Shown here in pieces: positions 34,774 to 43,476 of a stretch of DNA of 64,000 nucleotides. The stretch lies in assembly GCF_001270495.1 (NCBI RefSeq), contig NZ_LGUR01000072.1, positions 1-64,000 of the forward strand, written 5' to 3'. The first letter of the stretch is position 1; every line of letters starts with the position of its first letter. Source of the stretch: Streptomyces viridochromogenes (GTDB taxonomy: Bacteria; Actinomycetota; Actinomycetes; Streptomycetales; Streptomycetaceae). Under the pieces are notes generated by a model. The model did no database searches and was not told where the DNA came from. It saw only the letters and a program-made list of their open reading frames with translations. The position numbers were made by a program, and so were the translations under genes.

Positions 34774-35352
34774 TCAGACGCTGTGGGCGCCGGAGGGTGT
34801 CGAGCGGATGAACGCGCCGTTTTTCCACTGCCACTTCGCGCTGCTCTTCACGTCGGGGCAGCACCGGGGTACGTCGTCGGACGAGTAGCCGAGCAGATCG
34901 GCGATGACCGCGCCGTCTCGGACGGTGATGTCACTGACGGTAGTGCTGTCCTTCGGGTCGACGAGGGTGGCGGCGACGCGGGGGGTGGTTGTCCCGGCGC
35001 TGTGGGTGAGGACGTAGATGCCGTCGGGCGGGGTCCCCATGGGGGCGTCGCAGTGGACGACGACCACGGTTTCGGGGCTGGCGTCGCCGTCCAGGTCGCC
35101 GGTGGCCTTCTTGACCACGATCGCTTTCACCGGGCCGCACTCGAGCGGGAAGTCGGCGCGTGCCGGGTCGGGGGGTGCGAGGGCCGCGGGGGCGTGTTTC
35201 GCGTCCGGGCCGGTTGTCTGGGCCGCTGTCGCCGAGTTGGGCTGGAGGACCGAGGAGAGGGCGACGACGCCGGCGACCGCTGTGGCGGTGGCGAGCCAGT
35301 GGATGGGGCGGGTGTGGGTGTGTGCCAGTTCCGGGACGGCGGATTGCTGCAC
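34774..35352 (-). CDS. Secreted or membrane-anchored protein of unknown function
   Basis: About 192 residues. A hydrophobic stretch after HTHTRPIHW (LATATAVAGVVALSSVLQ) ends in TATAAQ, consistent with export. The mature part contains LDGDASPETVVVVHC, similar to FG-GAP/EF-hand-like calcium loops, and three or four Cys (FPLECGP, VHCDAP, PRCCPD) that could form disulphides. I do not recognise the family. GTG 35352 follows AGGAG by nine bases; ATG 35397 without a ribosome-binding site is the alternative. Confidence 0.72.
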   Translation of the reverse strand: MQQSAVPELAHTHTRPIHWLATATAVAGVVALSSVLQPNSATAAQTTGPDAKHAPAALAPPDPARADFPLECGPVKAIVVKKATGDLDGDASPETVVVVHCDAPMGTPPDGIYVLTHSAGTTTPRVAATLVDPKDSTTVSDITVRDGAVIADLLGYSSDDVPRCCPDVKSSAKWQWKNGAFIRSTPSGAHSV

Positions 35353-35536
35353 TAGGAGCGTCTCCTGTGAGGGCTGTGCCGGTGGGGTGGCCAGCATGGT
35401 GCCACACGTCACAGTGCGGGGGAACGGCGGGGTGGAGTTCCGGTGCTGGTGTTCGGTGGTTGGGGGTGCGTGGGGGGCGTGCGGGTGTTGTGCGACGTTC
35501 GGATTTGCGGGTTGTCGGTGTTGGGCCAACAGAAAG

Positions 35537-35584
35537 GCGCTGTGGTCGAGTTCCCGGGGCGTTCCGGGAACTCGACCACAGCGC
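35537..35584 (-). terminator. Exceptionally long perfect hairpin after trmI
   Basis: Perfect 21-bp arms, GCGCTGTGGTCGAG... and its exact complement, around the 6-base loop GGCGTT. Read leftward it is followed by CTTTCTGTT. It lies 28 bp after the trmI stop. Confidence 0.88.
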
Positions 35585-35612
35585 TTGTACGTTGGATGCG
35601 GCACGGGCCGCC

Positions 35613-36515
35613 TCAGCGGCCGGCGCCTCCGTCGGCGTTGGGGCCTTCGTAGTCCTCGCCGTAGGCGCCCTTGGCGGGGCGGCGGCGGCGCATGGGCGGC
35701 TCGACTCCGTCGGCGAGGCGGCGGGCGGTGAGCAGGAAGCCGGTGTGGCCGATCATCCGGTGGTCGGGGCGGACGGCGAGGCCCTCGATGTGCCAGTTGC
35801 GGATCATCGTCTCCCAGGCGGTCGGCTCGTTGAAGCAGCCGATCTCGCGGATGGACTCGACGGTCCGGGCGAGCTGGGTGGTGGTGGCGACGTAGCAGCA
35901 GAGGATGCCGCCGGGGACGAGGGCCTTGGAGACGGCTTCCAGGCACTCCCAGGGGGCGAGCATGTCGAGGATGACGCGGTCGACGTCGGTGTCGCTCAGG
36001 TTGTCCTGGAGGTCGCCGACGGTGAGCTGCCAGGCGGGGTGGGGGCCGCCGAAGTAGCGCTCGACGTTCTGCTGGGCGATCTCCGCGAAGTCTTCGCGGC
36101 GCTCGTAGCTGTGCAGCATGCCCTGGTCGCCGATGGCGCGCAGCAGGAAGCTGCTGAGCGATCCGGAGCCGACGCCGGCTTCGACGACGCGTGCGCCGGG
36201 GAAGATGTCGGCGAAGGCGAGGATCTGCCCTGCGTCCTTGGGGTAGACCACGGCGGCGCCGCGGGGCATGGACAGGACGTAGTCGGGGAGCAGGGGGCGC
36301 AGCGCGAGGTAGGCGACGTTCCCGGTGGTGCGGACAACGCTGCCCTCGGGTGCGCCGATCAGTTCGTCGTGCGGGAAGGAACCCTTGTGGGTGTGGAAGT
36401 TCTTCCCGGCTTCGAGCGTGAACGTGTAGTGGCGGCCCTTGGGGTCGGTCAGCTGAACCTGGTCCCCGACCTTGAAGGGCCCGCGCCTGCGGGCGGCACC
36501 GGTCGGTTCGGACAT
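35613..36515 (-). CDS. trmI: tRNA (adenine-58-N1)-methyltransferase TrmI
   Basis: 300 residues. N-terminal domain GPFKVGDQVQLTDPKGRHYTFTLEAGKNFHTHKG, SAM-binding motif VVEAGVGSGSLSSFLL near 109-124, and DRVILDMLAPWE as the catalytic motif. It methylates A58 in the T-loop of tRNAs and works as a tetramer. Same family as Rv2118c of M. tuberculosis, which also lies near the proteasome genes. ATG 36515. Confidence 0.94.
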   Translation of the reverse strand: MSEPTGAARRRGPFKVGDQVQLTDPKGRHYTFTLEAGKNFHTHKGSFPHDELIGAPEGSVVRTTGNVAYLALRPLLPDYVLSMPRGAAVVYPKDAGQILAFADIFPGARVVEAGVGSGSLSSFLLRAIGDQGMLHSYERREDFAEIAQQNVERYFGGPHPAWQLTVGDLQDNLSDTDVDRVILDMLAPWECLEAVSKALVPGGILCCYVATTTQLARTVESIREIGCFNEPTAWETMIRNWHIEGLAVRPDHRMIGHTGFLLTARRLADGVEPPMRRRRPAKGAYGEDYEGPNADGGAGR

Positions 36516-36574
36516 GTGAACAGCCTACCGGTTCCCTGGCGGGGGCTTGGCCACTGAGGGTGTGGGGGTCGACG

Positions 36575-36636
36575 CCAGGCGGTGGGGTTGCGCGCCGTCG
36601 TGGTTGATCGCGCCGTTCCCCGCGCCCCGGGGGGGT
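36575..36636 (-). repeat. Dispersed Streptomyces intergenic element, copy 2
   Basis: Read leftward: GGGGCGCGGGGAACGGCGCG, then ATCAACCACGACGGCGCGCAACCCC. It resembles the copy at 15210-15300 and lies between the Rip-type protease stop and trmI. From memory this is a very frequent streptomycete element. Confidence 0.55.
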
Positions 36637-38192
36637 CAGGCCGGTCTTGCCATTGCCTTGACGAAGGCGCGTTCCACGTCGGCCGCGGACAGGACGCCGT
36701 AGATCTCGCCGGTCTCCTCCACGACCAGGTATTCGGTCGCGGGGGCGGCCCTCAGGGCGTCCAGGAGGTCCTCTCCCGCGAGTTCGGCGGAGACGCGCAT
36801 GCCGTCGGTGAGGTCCTGGGCGAGGCCGCTGACGGCGACCCAGGGGCGGCGGTGTTCGGGGACGCCGACGATGGCGGCCTCGCGGACGAGGGAGAGGGGG
36901 TTGCCGTCGGCGTCGACGACGACGAGGGCGCGGGCGCCGGCGGCGTTGGCGCGGCGCAGGGCTTCGGAGAGGGGGGTGTCGGTCTCGACGGGGACGGCGC
37001 GGCGGGTGAGGGTGCGGGCGCGTAGTTCGGGGAGGTGTTCGCGCAGACGGGCCATGCGGAGGCTGTTGCCGGCGCCGGTCCAGATGATCGCGGCGAGGAT
37101 GGCGGCGAGCAGGGCGTCCATGACGGTGTCCATGCCGACGTTGTCGACGGCGTCGGAGCCGAGGGCGCCGGACTGGGTGAGCCAGGGCAGTCCGACGAGG
37201 ACGGAGACGGCGAGGGCGCGGCCGACCCAGGCGGCGGCGATGGTGCCGGTCATGGGCTTGCCGGTGATCTTCCAGACGATGGCGCGGAGCATGCGGCCGC
37301 CGTCGAGGGGGAGGCCCGGGAGCAGGTTGAAGGCGGCGACGATGAGGTTGGAGATCATCAGGCCGGCCAGGAGGACGCCGGGGACGGTGCCGGGTTCGAC
37401 GGGCTGCATGGCGGCGTAGAAGACGCCGGCGAGGACGAGGGAGAGCAGTGGTCCGACGAAGGCGAGGACGAACTCGCGGCCGGGTGTCTCGGCCTCCTTC
37501 TCGATTTCGGAGACTCCGCCGAAGAACTGCAGCTGGATGCGGCGCACGGGCAGTTTGAAGCGGAGTGCGGCGACGGTGTGGGCGAGTTCGTGGACGAGGA
37601 CGGAGGCGTAGAAGGCGACGGCGAAGAAGAGGGAGACGAGGTAGCGGGCGGCGCCGAGCTCGGGCAGGACGCGGTCGAGCTGTCCGCCGAACACCCAGGT
37701 GATGAGCGCGGCGACGAGGAACCAGCTGGGGGCGACGTATACGGGTACGCCGAAGGGGCGTCCCATGAGCAGTCCGCCGCGGGGTTCCTTGGGGCGCGGG
37801 GGCGGTTGGCCCTTGGTCGTGCCGGTGTGGGCGAGGGTGCGGTCGTGGGCGTCGGGGGCGTGGGTGGGAGCCGGCCGGGTCGCGGGGTCGTTGACGGGGG
37901 CGTCTTGTGCCTGCTGGGGCGCCTCACCGTCGGTGGCCTCGTCGTCGCTGTCCGCGCCCTGTGGGGGGGCGTCGTTCTCGGAGCGTGCTTCGGCGTGGAG
38001 GGGCGGCTGGGCGGCTTCCTGCGCGGTGTCGTCCCGGTCGGGGCCCAATGGGCGGCCGTCCGTGGGCTGTTCGGCGGTCGGGGCCGGGTCGGGCCGTGCG
38101 GGTTCGGTGGCCGGGGCCCTACGGTCTGCTCGGCCCTCGGCCGACTCGTCGGTGCCGGACCGCGGCTGCCCGCTCCCGCCGCTCTCGTCCAC
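36636..38192 (-). CDS. Site-2 intramembrane zinc metalloprotease with CBS domains (Rip3-like)
   Basis: 518 residues. The first 135 are acidic, Pro-rich and probably disordered. The membrane core has HELAH (201-205) and NLLPGLPLDGGRML, the two halves of the S2P zinc site. The C-terminal 120 residues contain two CBS motifs (VETDTPLSEALRRANAAGARALVVVDADGN and LLDALRAAPATEYLVVEETGEIYGVL). Such proteases cut membrane-bound anti-sigma factors or signal peptides; the substrate is unknown. GTG start preceded by GAGGGG. Overlaps no neighbour. Confidence 0.92.
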   Translation of the reverse strand: MDESGGSGQPRSGTDESAEGRADRRAPATEPARPDPAPTAEQPTDGRPLGPDRDDTAQEAAQPPLHAEARSENDAPPQGADSDDEATDGEAPQQAQDAPVNDPATRPAPTHAPDAHDRTLAHTGTTKGQPPPRPKEPRGGLLMGRPFGVPVYVAPSWFLVAALITWVFGGQLDRVLPELGAARYLVSLFFAVAFYASVLVHELAHTVAALRFKLPVRRIQLQFFGGVSEIEKEAETPGREFVLAFVGPLLSLVLAGVFYAAMQPVEPGTVPGVLLAGLMISNLIVAAFNLLPGLPLDGGRMLRAIVWKITGKPMTGTIAAAWVGRALAVSVLVGLPWLTQSGALGSDAVDNVGMDTVMDALLAAILAAIIWTGAGNSLRMARLREHLPELRARTLTRRAVPVETDTPLSEALRRANAAGARALVVVDADGNPLSLVREAAIVGVPEHRRPWVAVSGLAQDLTDGMRVSAELAGEDLLDALRAAPATEYLVVEETGEIYGVLSAADVERAFVKAMARPA

Positions 38193-38367
38193 GGTGTCCC
38201 CTCGTTCGAAGCGTCGTCCGCGCCTGCCGGGCGGATGGGTCTGGGTCGATGGTATGCGGCCGTCGCGGCGTGTTCCGCCCCGGCACCCCTCTCTGTTTCC
38301 CCGGCTGTCCCAGCCGTAACGGCCGCGGCTGGGTCACTGTCAGTGGCGGGCCGTAAGGTCTGTGGGC

Positions 38368-39381
38368 ATGGAGACGAGCACGGAGGGTGCCGCGGCGGAC
38401 TGCGGCGGTGACGTCGCGCCGGTGACTGCGCCGGCGACGGACGAGTACCCAGCGGGGGCGGAGAGTAAGGCGGCGGCGGTCGGGGCGGGTGAGGGCGCGC
38501 CCTCGGCGGGTGGCACGGCGGTCCGCGCGGCCATAGCGCCGGCCTCGCTGTCTCCGTCGCGTGCGAGTGACTTCATGCAGTGCCCGCTGCTTTACCGGTT
38601 CCGGGTGATCGACCGGCTGCCCGAGAAGCCGAGTGCGGCGGCGACGAAGGGCACGCTGGTGCATGCGGTGCTGGAGCGGCTCTTCGATGCGCCGGCCGCC
38701 GAGCGGACCGCTCCGCGCGCCAAGTCGCTCATCCCCGGTCAGTGGGACCGGCTGCGGGAGAGCAGGCCGGAGGTCGTGGAGCTGTTCGCGGACGATCCCG
38801 AGGGCGAGCGGCTTGCGACATGGCTGGGTGAGGCGGAGCGGCTCGTCGAGCGGTGGTTCGGGCTTGAGGACCCGACCCGGCTGGAGCCGGCCGAGCGAGA
38901 GCTGTTCGTGGAGGCCGAGCTGGATTCGGGGCTGCGGTTGCGCGGCATCATCGACCGTGTCGACGTGGCGCCGACGGGTGAGGTGCGGATCGTCGACTAC
39001 AAGACCGGCAAGGCGCCGCGGCCCGAGTACTCCGAGGGTGCGCTGTTCCAGATGAAGTTCTACGCGCTCGTGGTGTGGCGGCTGAAGAACGTGGTTCCGC
39101 GCCGGCTCCAGCTCGTCTATCTCGGCAGTGGTGACGTGCTGACGTACGACCCGGTCCTCGCCGATCTGGAGCGGGTGGAGCGCAAGCTGCTGGCGCTGTG
39201 GGACGCGATCCGGGAGGCGACCGAGACGGGTGTCTGGCGTCCGCGGCCGACGAAGCTGTGCGGCTGGTGTGATCACCAGGCGCACTGCCCGGAATTCGGC
39301 GGCACTCCCCCGCCCTATCCGTTGCCGGTCAGGGCGGGCGAGTCCGGTGGCGGCCCGCAGGGCAGAATGGGGCCGGACTAG
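38368..39381 (+). CDS. RecB-family nuclease with Fe-S cluster cysteines
   Basis: 337 residues. The PD-(D/E)xK core is GIIDRVDVAPTGEVRIVDYKTGK (Asp and Glu/Asp-x-Lys). One Cys lies at the start of the domain (DFMQCPLLYRF) and three near the end (LCGWCDHQAHCPEF), the C-x(n)-C-x2-C-x5-C layout that holds a 4Fe-4S cluster in AddB and Cas4. The first 55 residues are low-complexity. No helicase domain. An orthologue (Rv2119) lies next to trmI in M. tuberculosis. ATG 38368 has AAGG nine bases upstream. Confidence 0.88.
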   Translation: METSTEGAAADCGGDVAPVTAPATDEYPAGAESKAAAVGAGEGAPSAGGTAVRAAIAPASLSPSRASDFMQCPLLYRFRVIDRLPEKPSAAATKGTLVHAVLERLFDAPAAERTAPRAKSLIPGQWDRLRESRPEVVELFADDPEGERLATWLGEAERLVERWFGLEDPTRLEPAERELFVEAELDSGLRLRGIIDRVDVAPTGEVRIVDYKTGKAPRPEYSEGALFQMKFYALVVWRLKNVVPRRLQLVYLGSGDVLTYDPVLADLERVERKLLALWDAIREATETGVWRPRPTKLCGWCDHQAHCPEFGGTPPPYPLPVRAGESGGGPQGRMGPD

Positions 39382-39395
39382 CGAAGGAGACTTAC

Positions 39396-40067
39396 GTGGC
39401 CATCCGCGTCCTACTGGTCGACGACCAGCCGCTGCTGCGTACCGGCTTCCGGATGATTCTGGAAGCGGAGCAGGACATCGCGGTCGTGGGCGAGGCCGGC
39501 GACGGCCTCCAGGCTCTCGACCAGGTGCGGGCCTTGCAGCCCGATGTGGTTCTGATGGACATCCGTATGCCTCGGATGGACGGGGTCGAGGCGACCCGGC
39601 AGATCACCGGGCCCGGGCGGGACGGTCCGGCGAAGGTGCTGGTGCTGACGACCTTCGACCTCGACGAGTACGTGGTGGAGGCGTTGAAGGCGGGCGCCAG
39701 CGGCTTCCTGCTGAAGGACGCTCCGGCCAATGAGCTGGTGCAGGCGATCCGTGTGGTCGCCGGCGGTGAGGCGATGCTCGCGCCGAGCATCACGCGTCGG
39801 CTGCTCGACAAGTACGCGACGCATCTGCCGTCGGGTGACGAGCCGGTTCCGGACACCCTGCACACGCTCACCGAGCGGGAGGTGGAGGTGCTGAAGCTGG
39901 TGGCGAGGGGCTTGTCCAACGCGGAGATCGCCGCGGATCTGTTTGTCAGCGAGACCACGGTGAAGACGCACGTCGGGCATGTCCTCACCAAGCTGGGGCT
40001 GCGTGACCGGGTGCAGGCCGCGGTGTACGCGTACGAGAGCGGGTTGGTGCGCCCCGGCGCACAGTAG
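39396..40067 (+). CDS. NarL/LuxR-family response regulator
   Basis: 223 residues. The receiver domain has acidic pair DD (9-10), phosphoacceptor Asp55 (VVLMDIRMP), Thr85 region (LTTFD) and Lys106 region (FLLKDA). The LuxR HTH covers about 157-215 (LTEREVEVLKLVARGLSNAEIAADLFVSETTVKTHVGHVLTKLGL). No histidine kinase is adjacent, so it is an orphan in this window. GTG start 14 bp after the nuclease gene, suggesting a shared transcript. Confidence 0.93.
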   Translation: MAIRVLLVDDQPLLRTGFRMILEAEQDIAVVGEAGDGLQALDQVRALQPDVVLMDIRMPRMDGVEATRQITGPGRDGPAKVLVLTTFDLDEYVVEALKAGASGFLLKDAPANELVQAIRVVAGGEAMLAPSITRRLLDKYATHLPSGDEPVPDTLHTLTEREVEVLKLVARGLSNAEIAADLFVSETTVKTHVGHVLTKLGLRDRVQAAVYAYESGLVRPGAQ

Positions 40068-40101
40068 GGGCCCGCGACGGCGAGAGCCCGCGTCACATGC
40101 G

Positions 40102-40134
40102 GAGAGGGCGCCCCTTCCTGGAAGGGGCGCCCTC
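40102..40134. terminator. 14-bp hairpin between convergent genes
   Basis: AGAGGGCGCCCCTT, loop CCTGG, AAGGGGCGCCCTCT, between the response regulator (+) and the first peptide-binding lipoprotein (-). Confidence 0.88.
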
Positions 40135-40191
40135 TTCGTATGTGCGTCGGGTCCGAGCGGCCGTCAGCTGTGGCCGTTCGTCAGCCCTTGC

Positions 40192-41772
40192 TCAGCCCTT
40201 GCTCAGCTCCCAGAAGCGGAAGACGGTGGAGGCGTCGAGGCAGTACTCCAGGCCGTAGACGTTGTCGCGGACGACGGCGTACTGCTTGGCCTGCCAGACC
40301 GGCAGGACGGGGAGTTCCCTGGCCACGATGTTCTGGAGCTGGTTGAACTCGTCGTCGGTCGCGGAGCGGTCGCTCTCGGCGGCGGTGCGCGGGATGAGCG
40401 AGCCGGTGATCGCGTTGTTGCTGTAGTTGTTGCTCAGCACGTTGCCCTTGCCGAAGAAGGGGGCCGTGAAGTTGTCGGCGTCCGGGTAGTCCGGGATCCA
40501 GCCCTTCACGTACACGCCGTACTTGCCGTCGGCGATGTCCTTCTCGTACTGGTCGAACGCGACGGACTGCACGTCGGCGTCGAACAGGCCGCTGTCGTTG
40601 AGCTGCTGCGCGATCGTCTTCAACTCCTGGTCGGTGGCCGGGCCGTAGCGCGACGGGGTGGACCAGAGGGTCAGCTTGACCTTGCCGGTGATGCCGTCGT
40701 CCTGGAGCGCGGCGGCGGCCTTGGCCTTGGAGGGCCGGGCGCCGTAGGTGTCGAAGAAGGCCGTGTTGTGGCCGCCGATACCGGCCGGGATGATCGAGTA
40801 CAGCGGGCTGGCGGTGCCCTGGTAGACGTCCTTGATGAGGGCGTCACGGTCGATGAGGTAGGCGATGGCCTTGCGGACGCCGAGCTTTCCGGTGACCGGG
40901 TCGTCCATGTTGAAGACCAGGTGCTGGACTTCGGCGCTGCTGCCCTCGACGACCTCGATGCCGGAGTCGCCGCCGGACTTCTCGCCGTCGGCGATGTCGC
41001 CCGCGGTGAGGCCTCGGTAGGCGATGTCGACCTCGCCTGCGCGCAGGGACTTCTTCAGGGCGTCCTGGTCGCCGTGGAAGAACTTCAGCGTCACGCCGGA
41101 GTTCTGCGTCTTCGCGGTGCCCTTGTAGTTCTCGTTGACGGAGAAGACGGCTTCGTCGTCCCCGAAGGAGTCCAGCTTGTACGGGCCGGAGCCGACCGCT
41201 TCGTTGTCCTTGCGGAGGCCGTCGGCGTCGTACTGCTCCTGGTCGACGATGGAGCCGGCGCCGGAGGCTATCTTGCTCGGGAAGGTGGCGTCCGGGGTGT
41301 TGAGCTGGAAGACGACCGTCTTCTCGTCCGGGGTCTGCACCTTGTCGAGCGTGGGGAACATGACGGCGGGGCCGTCGGGGTCGTTGATCTTCAGCATGCG
41401 GTCGAAGGAGAACTTGACGTCCTCCGAGGTGAGCGCGTCACCGTTGCTGAACTGGAGGCCGTCTCTGAGCGTGCACTTGTAGACCTTGGCTTCCGTGTCG
41501 GAGAAGGTGCACTGCTCGGCGGCTTCGGGCTGTGGTTCGGTGGCGCCCTTGGGGAAGCTGAGCAGGGACTGGAAGACGTTGTTGAACAACAGCCAGGAGC
41601 CGGGGTCGTAGCCGGAGGCGGGGTCGGTGGCGAGGACGTCGTCGGACATCCCCATGACCACCGAGCTGCCGGTCCCCCCGGAATCGCCCGTCTCGGTTCC
41701 GCAGCCGGTCAGCAGGCCGGAGGCCAGCCCTGCCACGACGGGCAGGACCGGCCACTGGTTACGCATGTTCAC
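40192..41772 (-). CDS. Peptide-type ABC transporter substrate-binding lipoprotein 1
   Basis: About 526 residues, SBP_bac_5 (DppA/OppA) family. The signal peptide ends with lipobox LLTGCG. Family marks include CTLRDGLQFSNGDALTSEDVKFSFDRML and AIAYLIDRDALIKDVYQGTASPLYSIIP. It is clearly a paralogue of the protein encoded just upstream. Neither permease nor ATPase genes follow, so it must use a transporter encoded elsewhere or act as a sensor. GTG 41772 (with AAGG nine bases upstream) or ATG 41766. Confidence 0.9.
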   Translation of the reverse strand: MNMRNQWPVLPVVAGLASGLLTGCGTETGDSGGTGSSVVMGMSDDVLATDPASGYDPGSWLLFNNVFQSLLSFPKGATEPQPEAAEQCTFSDTEAKVYKCTLRDGLQFSNGDALTSEDVKFSFDRMLKINDPDGPAVMFPTLDKVQTPDEKTVVFQLNTPDATFPSKIASGAGSIVDQEQYDADGLRKDNEAVGSGPYKLDSFGDDEAVFSVNENYKGTAKTQNSGVTLKFFHGDQDALKKSLRAGEVDIAYRGLTAGDIADGEKSGGDSGIEVVEGSSAEVQHLVFNMDDPVTGKLGVRKAIAYLIDRDALIKDVYQGTASPLYSIIPAGIGGHNTAFFDTYGARPSKAKAAAALQDDGITGKVKLTLWSTPSRYGPATDQELKTIAQQLNDSGLFDADVQSVAFDQYEKDIADGKYGVYVKGWIPDYPDADNFTAPFFGKGNVLSNNYSNNAITGSLIPRTAAESDRSATDDEFNQLQNIVARELPVLPVWQAKQYAVVRDNVYGLEYCLDASTVFRFWELSKG

Positions 41773-41871
41773 GTACGAGTGCCTTGTCGTCGTTGTGAGG
41801 AACCCGGGCCGCGTCCCGGATCCCGGGCCTGGCCCGGCGCCTTGGTCGTCGGCGCCGGGCACGGAGAGACG

Positions 41872-43476
41872 TCAGCCGCTCACGCCACGGCCGAGCTCCC
41901 ACAGCTGAAGGGTCGAGGAGGAGTTGAGCACGTATGCCGTACCGGTGACGTCGTCACCGGCGGCGACGTACTGCTTGCCCTGCCACAGCGGCAGCACCGG
42001 GACGTCGTCGGCGACGATGTCCTGGATGTCCGTCAGGCTGCCGGACGCCGAGAGCCGGTCGGCCACGCGGCGGGACTCCGGGATGAGGTTGTTGCGGATC
42101 GCGCTGTTGCTGTAGGGCGAGCCGAGGAAGTTGTCCTTGTCGAGGAAGGGCGCGAGGAAGTTGTCGGCGTCGGGGAAGTCGGGGAACCAGCCCATGCCGT
42201 ACACCTCGTACTCGCCCTTCTGCTCGGCGGGGCGGAACGTGGCCCAGGGGGCGCCTTCGATGTCGACGTCGAACAGGCCGCTGTCGTTGAGCTGCTTCTG
42301 CAGCAGCTCGAACTCCTTCTTGGTGGCCGACCCGTAGTGGTCGGTGGTGTAGTGCAGGGTCAGCTTCACCGGGGTGGTGATACCGGCCTTCTCCAGCAGG
42401 GACTTGGCCTTGGCGGCGCTCGGATCGCCGTACTTGTTGAAGAAGGCGTTGGAGTGGCCCGTGACGCTGGCGGGGACCAGCGAGTACAGCGGTTCGGCCT
42501 GGGAGCCGTACACCTTGGAGACGAGTTCGCCGCGGTTGATGAGCTGTGCCATCGCCTGGCGGACGGCCTTGGTCCGTACGCTCGGGTCGTTGGTGTTGAA
42601 GGCGAGGTAGCGGATTTCCAGGCCGGGCATGTCGACGAGGTCGACGGTGTCGTCGGAGTCGGCGGACAGCTTCTGGATCTGCTCGGGCGACATGGTGCGG
42701 GTCATCAGGTCGATGTCGCCCTTGTCGAGGGCGGTGCCCATCTCGTCGGCGTCCGCGAAGTTGCGCAGTTCGACCTTGTCGTTGTTCACCGTCAGACTCC
42801 CCTTGTAGTCGGGGTTCTTGGTGAACACGGCGGAGACCAGCTTGTCGTTCTCGACCTCGGCCTGGAGGGTGTACGGGCCGGAGCCGTCGACCTCGAAGCC
42901 GTCGCGCAGCTTGTCCTTGGCGTAGATGTCCGGGTCGACGATGCCCGCGACCGGGGTGGACAGCTTGAACGGGAAGGTGGCGTCGGCGGTCTTGAGGTGG
43001 AAGATGACCTCGCGGTCGCCCTGGGTCTCGACGGTGTCGATGGTGGACAGCAGGGCGAAGACGCCGCTGTCGGCCTTGAGGGCGCGGGCGCGGTCGATGG
43101 AGTACTTGACGTCGGCCGCGGTGACGGGGTCGCCGTTCGCGAACTTGAGGTTCTCGCGCAGGGTGCAGGCGTAGCGCTCGTTGCCGCTGTCGGTGAAGCC
43201 GCAGCTCTGGGCGGCCTCGGGCACCGGGTCGCCCTCGCCGCGCGGCTGGACCATCAGGGTCTGCACGGTCTGGCGGAGGATGTTCCAGGTGCCGACGTCG
43301 TAGGCGTACGCCGGGTCGAGGGGGGCGGGAGCGTCCTTCGAGGCAGTGAACGCGTCCGTGGTGCCGACGACGATCGCGTCGCCGCCGCCGCTACCGCTGT
43401 CGGTTCCGCCGCAGGCGGCGAGAACCGGCGCGAGCAGGCCGATGACGGCCGGCAGCACCAAAGTCTTGCGGTTCAT
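41872..43476 (-). CDS. Peptide-type ABC transporter substrate-binding lipoprotein 2
   Basis: 534 residues, SBP_bac_5 family, with lipobox LAACGG. CTLRENLKFANGDPVTAADVKYSIDRAR and AMAQLINRGELVSKVYGSQAEPLYSLVP align with the neighbour over the full length, so the two arose by tandem duplication. ATG 43476 follows GGAG by ten bases. First gene of a probable two-gene unit (99-bp gap). Confidence 0.9.
   Translation of the reverse strand: MNRKTLVLPAVIGLLAPVLAACGGTDSGSGGGDAIVVGTTDAFTASKDAPAPLDPAYAYDVGTWNILRQTVQTLMVQPRGEGDPVPEAAQSCGFTDSGNERYACTLRENLKFANGDPVTAADVKYSIDRARALKADSGVFALLSTIDTVETQGDREVIFHLKTADATFPFKLSTPVAGIVDPDIYAKDKLRDGFEVDGSGPYTLQAEVENDKLVSAVFTKNPDYKGSLTVNNDKVELRNFADADEMGTALDKGDIDLMTRTMSPEQIQKLSADSDDTVDLVDMPGLEIRYLAFNTNDPSVRTKAVRQAMAQLINRGELVSKVYGSQAEPLYSLVPASVTGHSNAFFNKYGDPSAAKAKSLLEKAGITTPVKLTLHYTTDHYGSATKKEFELLQKQLNDSGLFDVDIEGAPWATFRPAEQKGEYEVYGMGWFPDFPDADNFLAPFLDKDNFLGSPYSNSAIRNNLIPESRRVADRLSASGSLTDIQDIVADDVPVLPLWQGKQYVAAGDDVTGTAYVLNSSSTLQLWELGRGVSG

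Noticed and set aside
34774..35946. 390-residue ORF covering the secreted protein and part of trmI
   Set aside because: Its N-terminal half is antisense-like Arg/Pro-rich sequence in the wrong frame of trmI and crosses the 21-bp terminator.
38119..39285. Minus-strand ORF opposite the RecB-like nuclease
   Set aside because: Arg/His/Leu-rich translation without motifs; the + strand encodes a clear nuclease.
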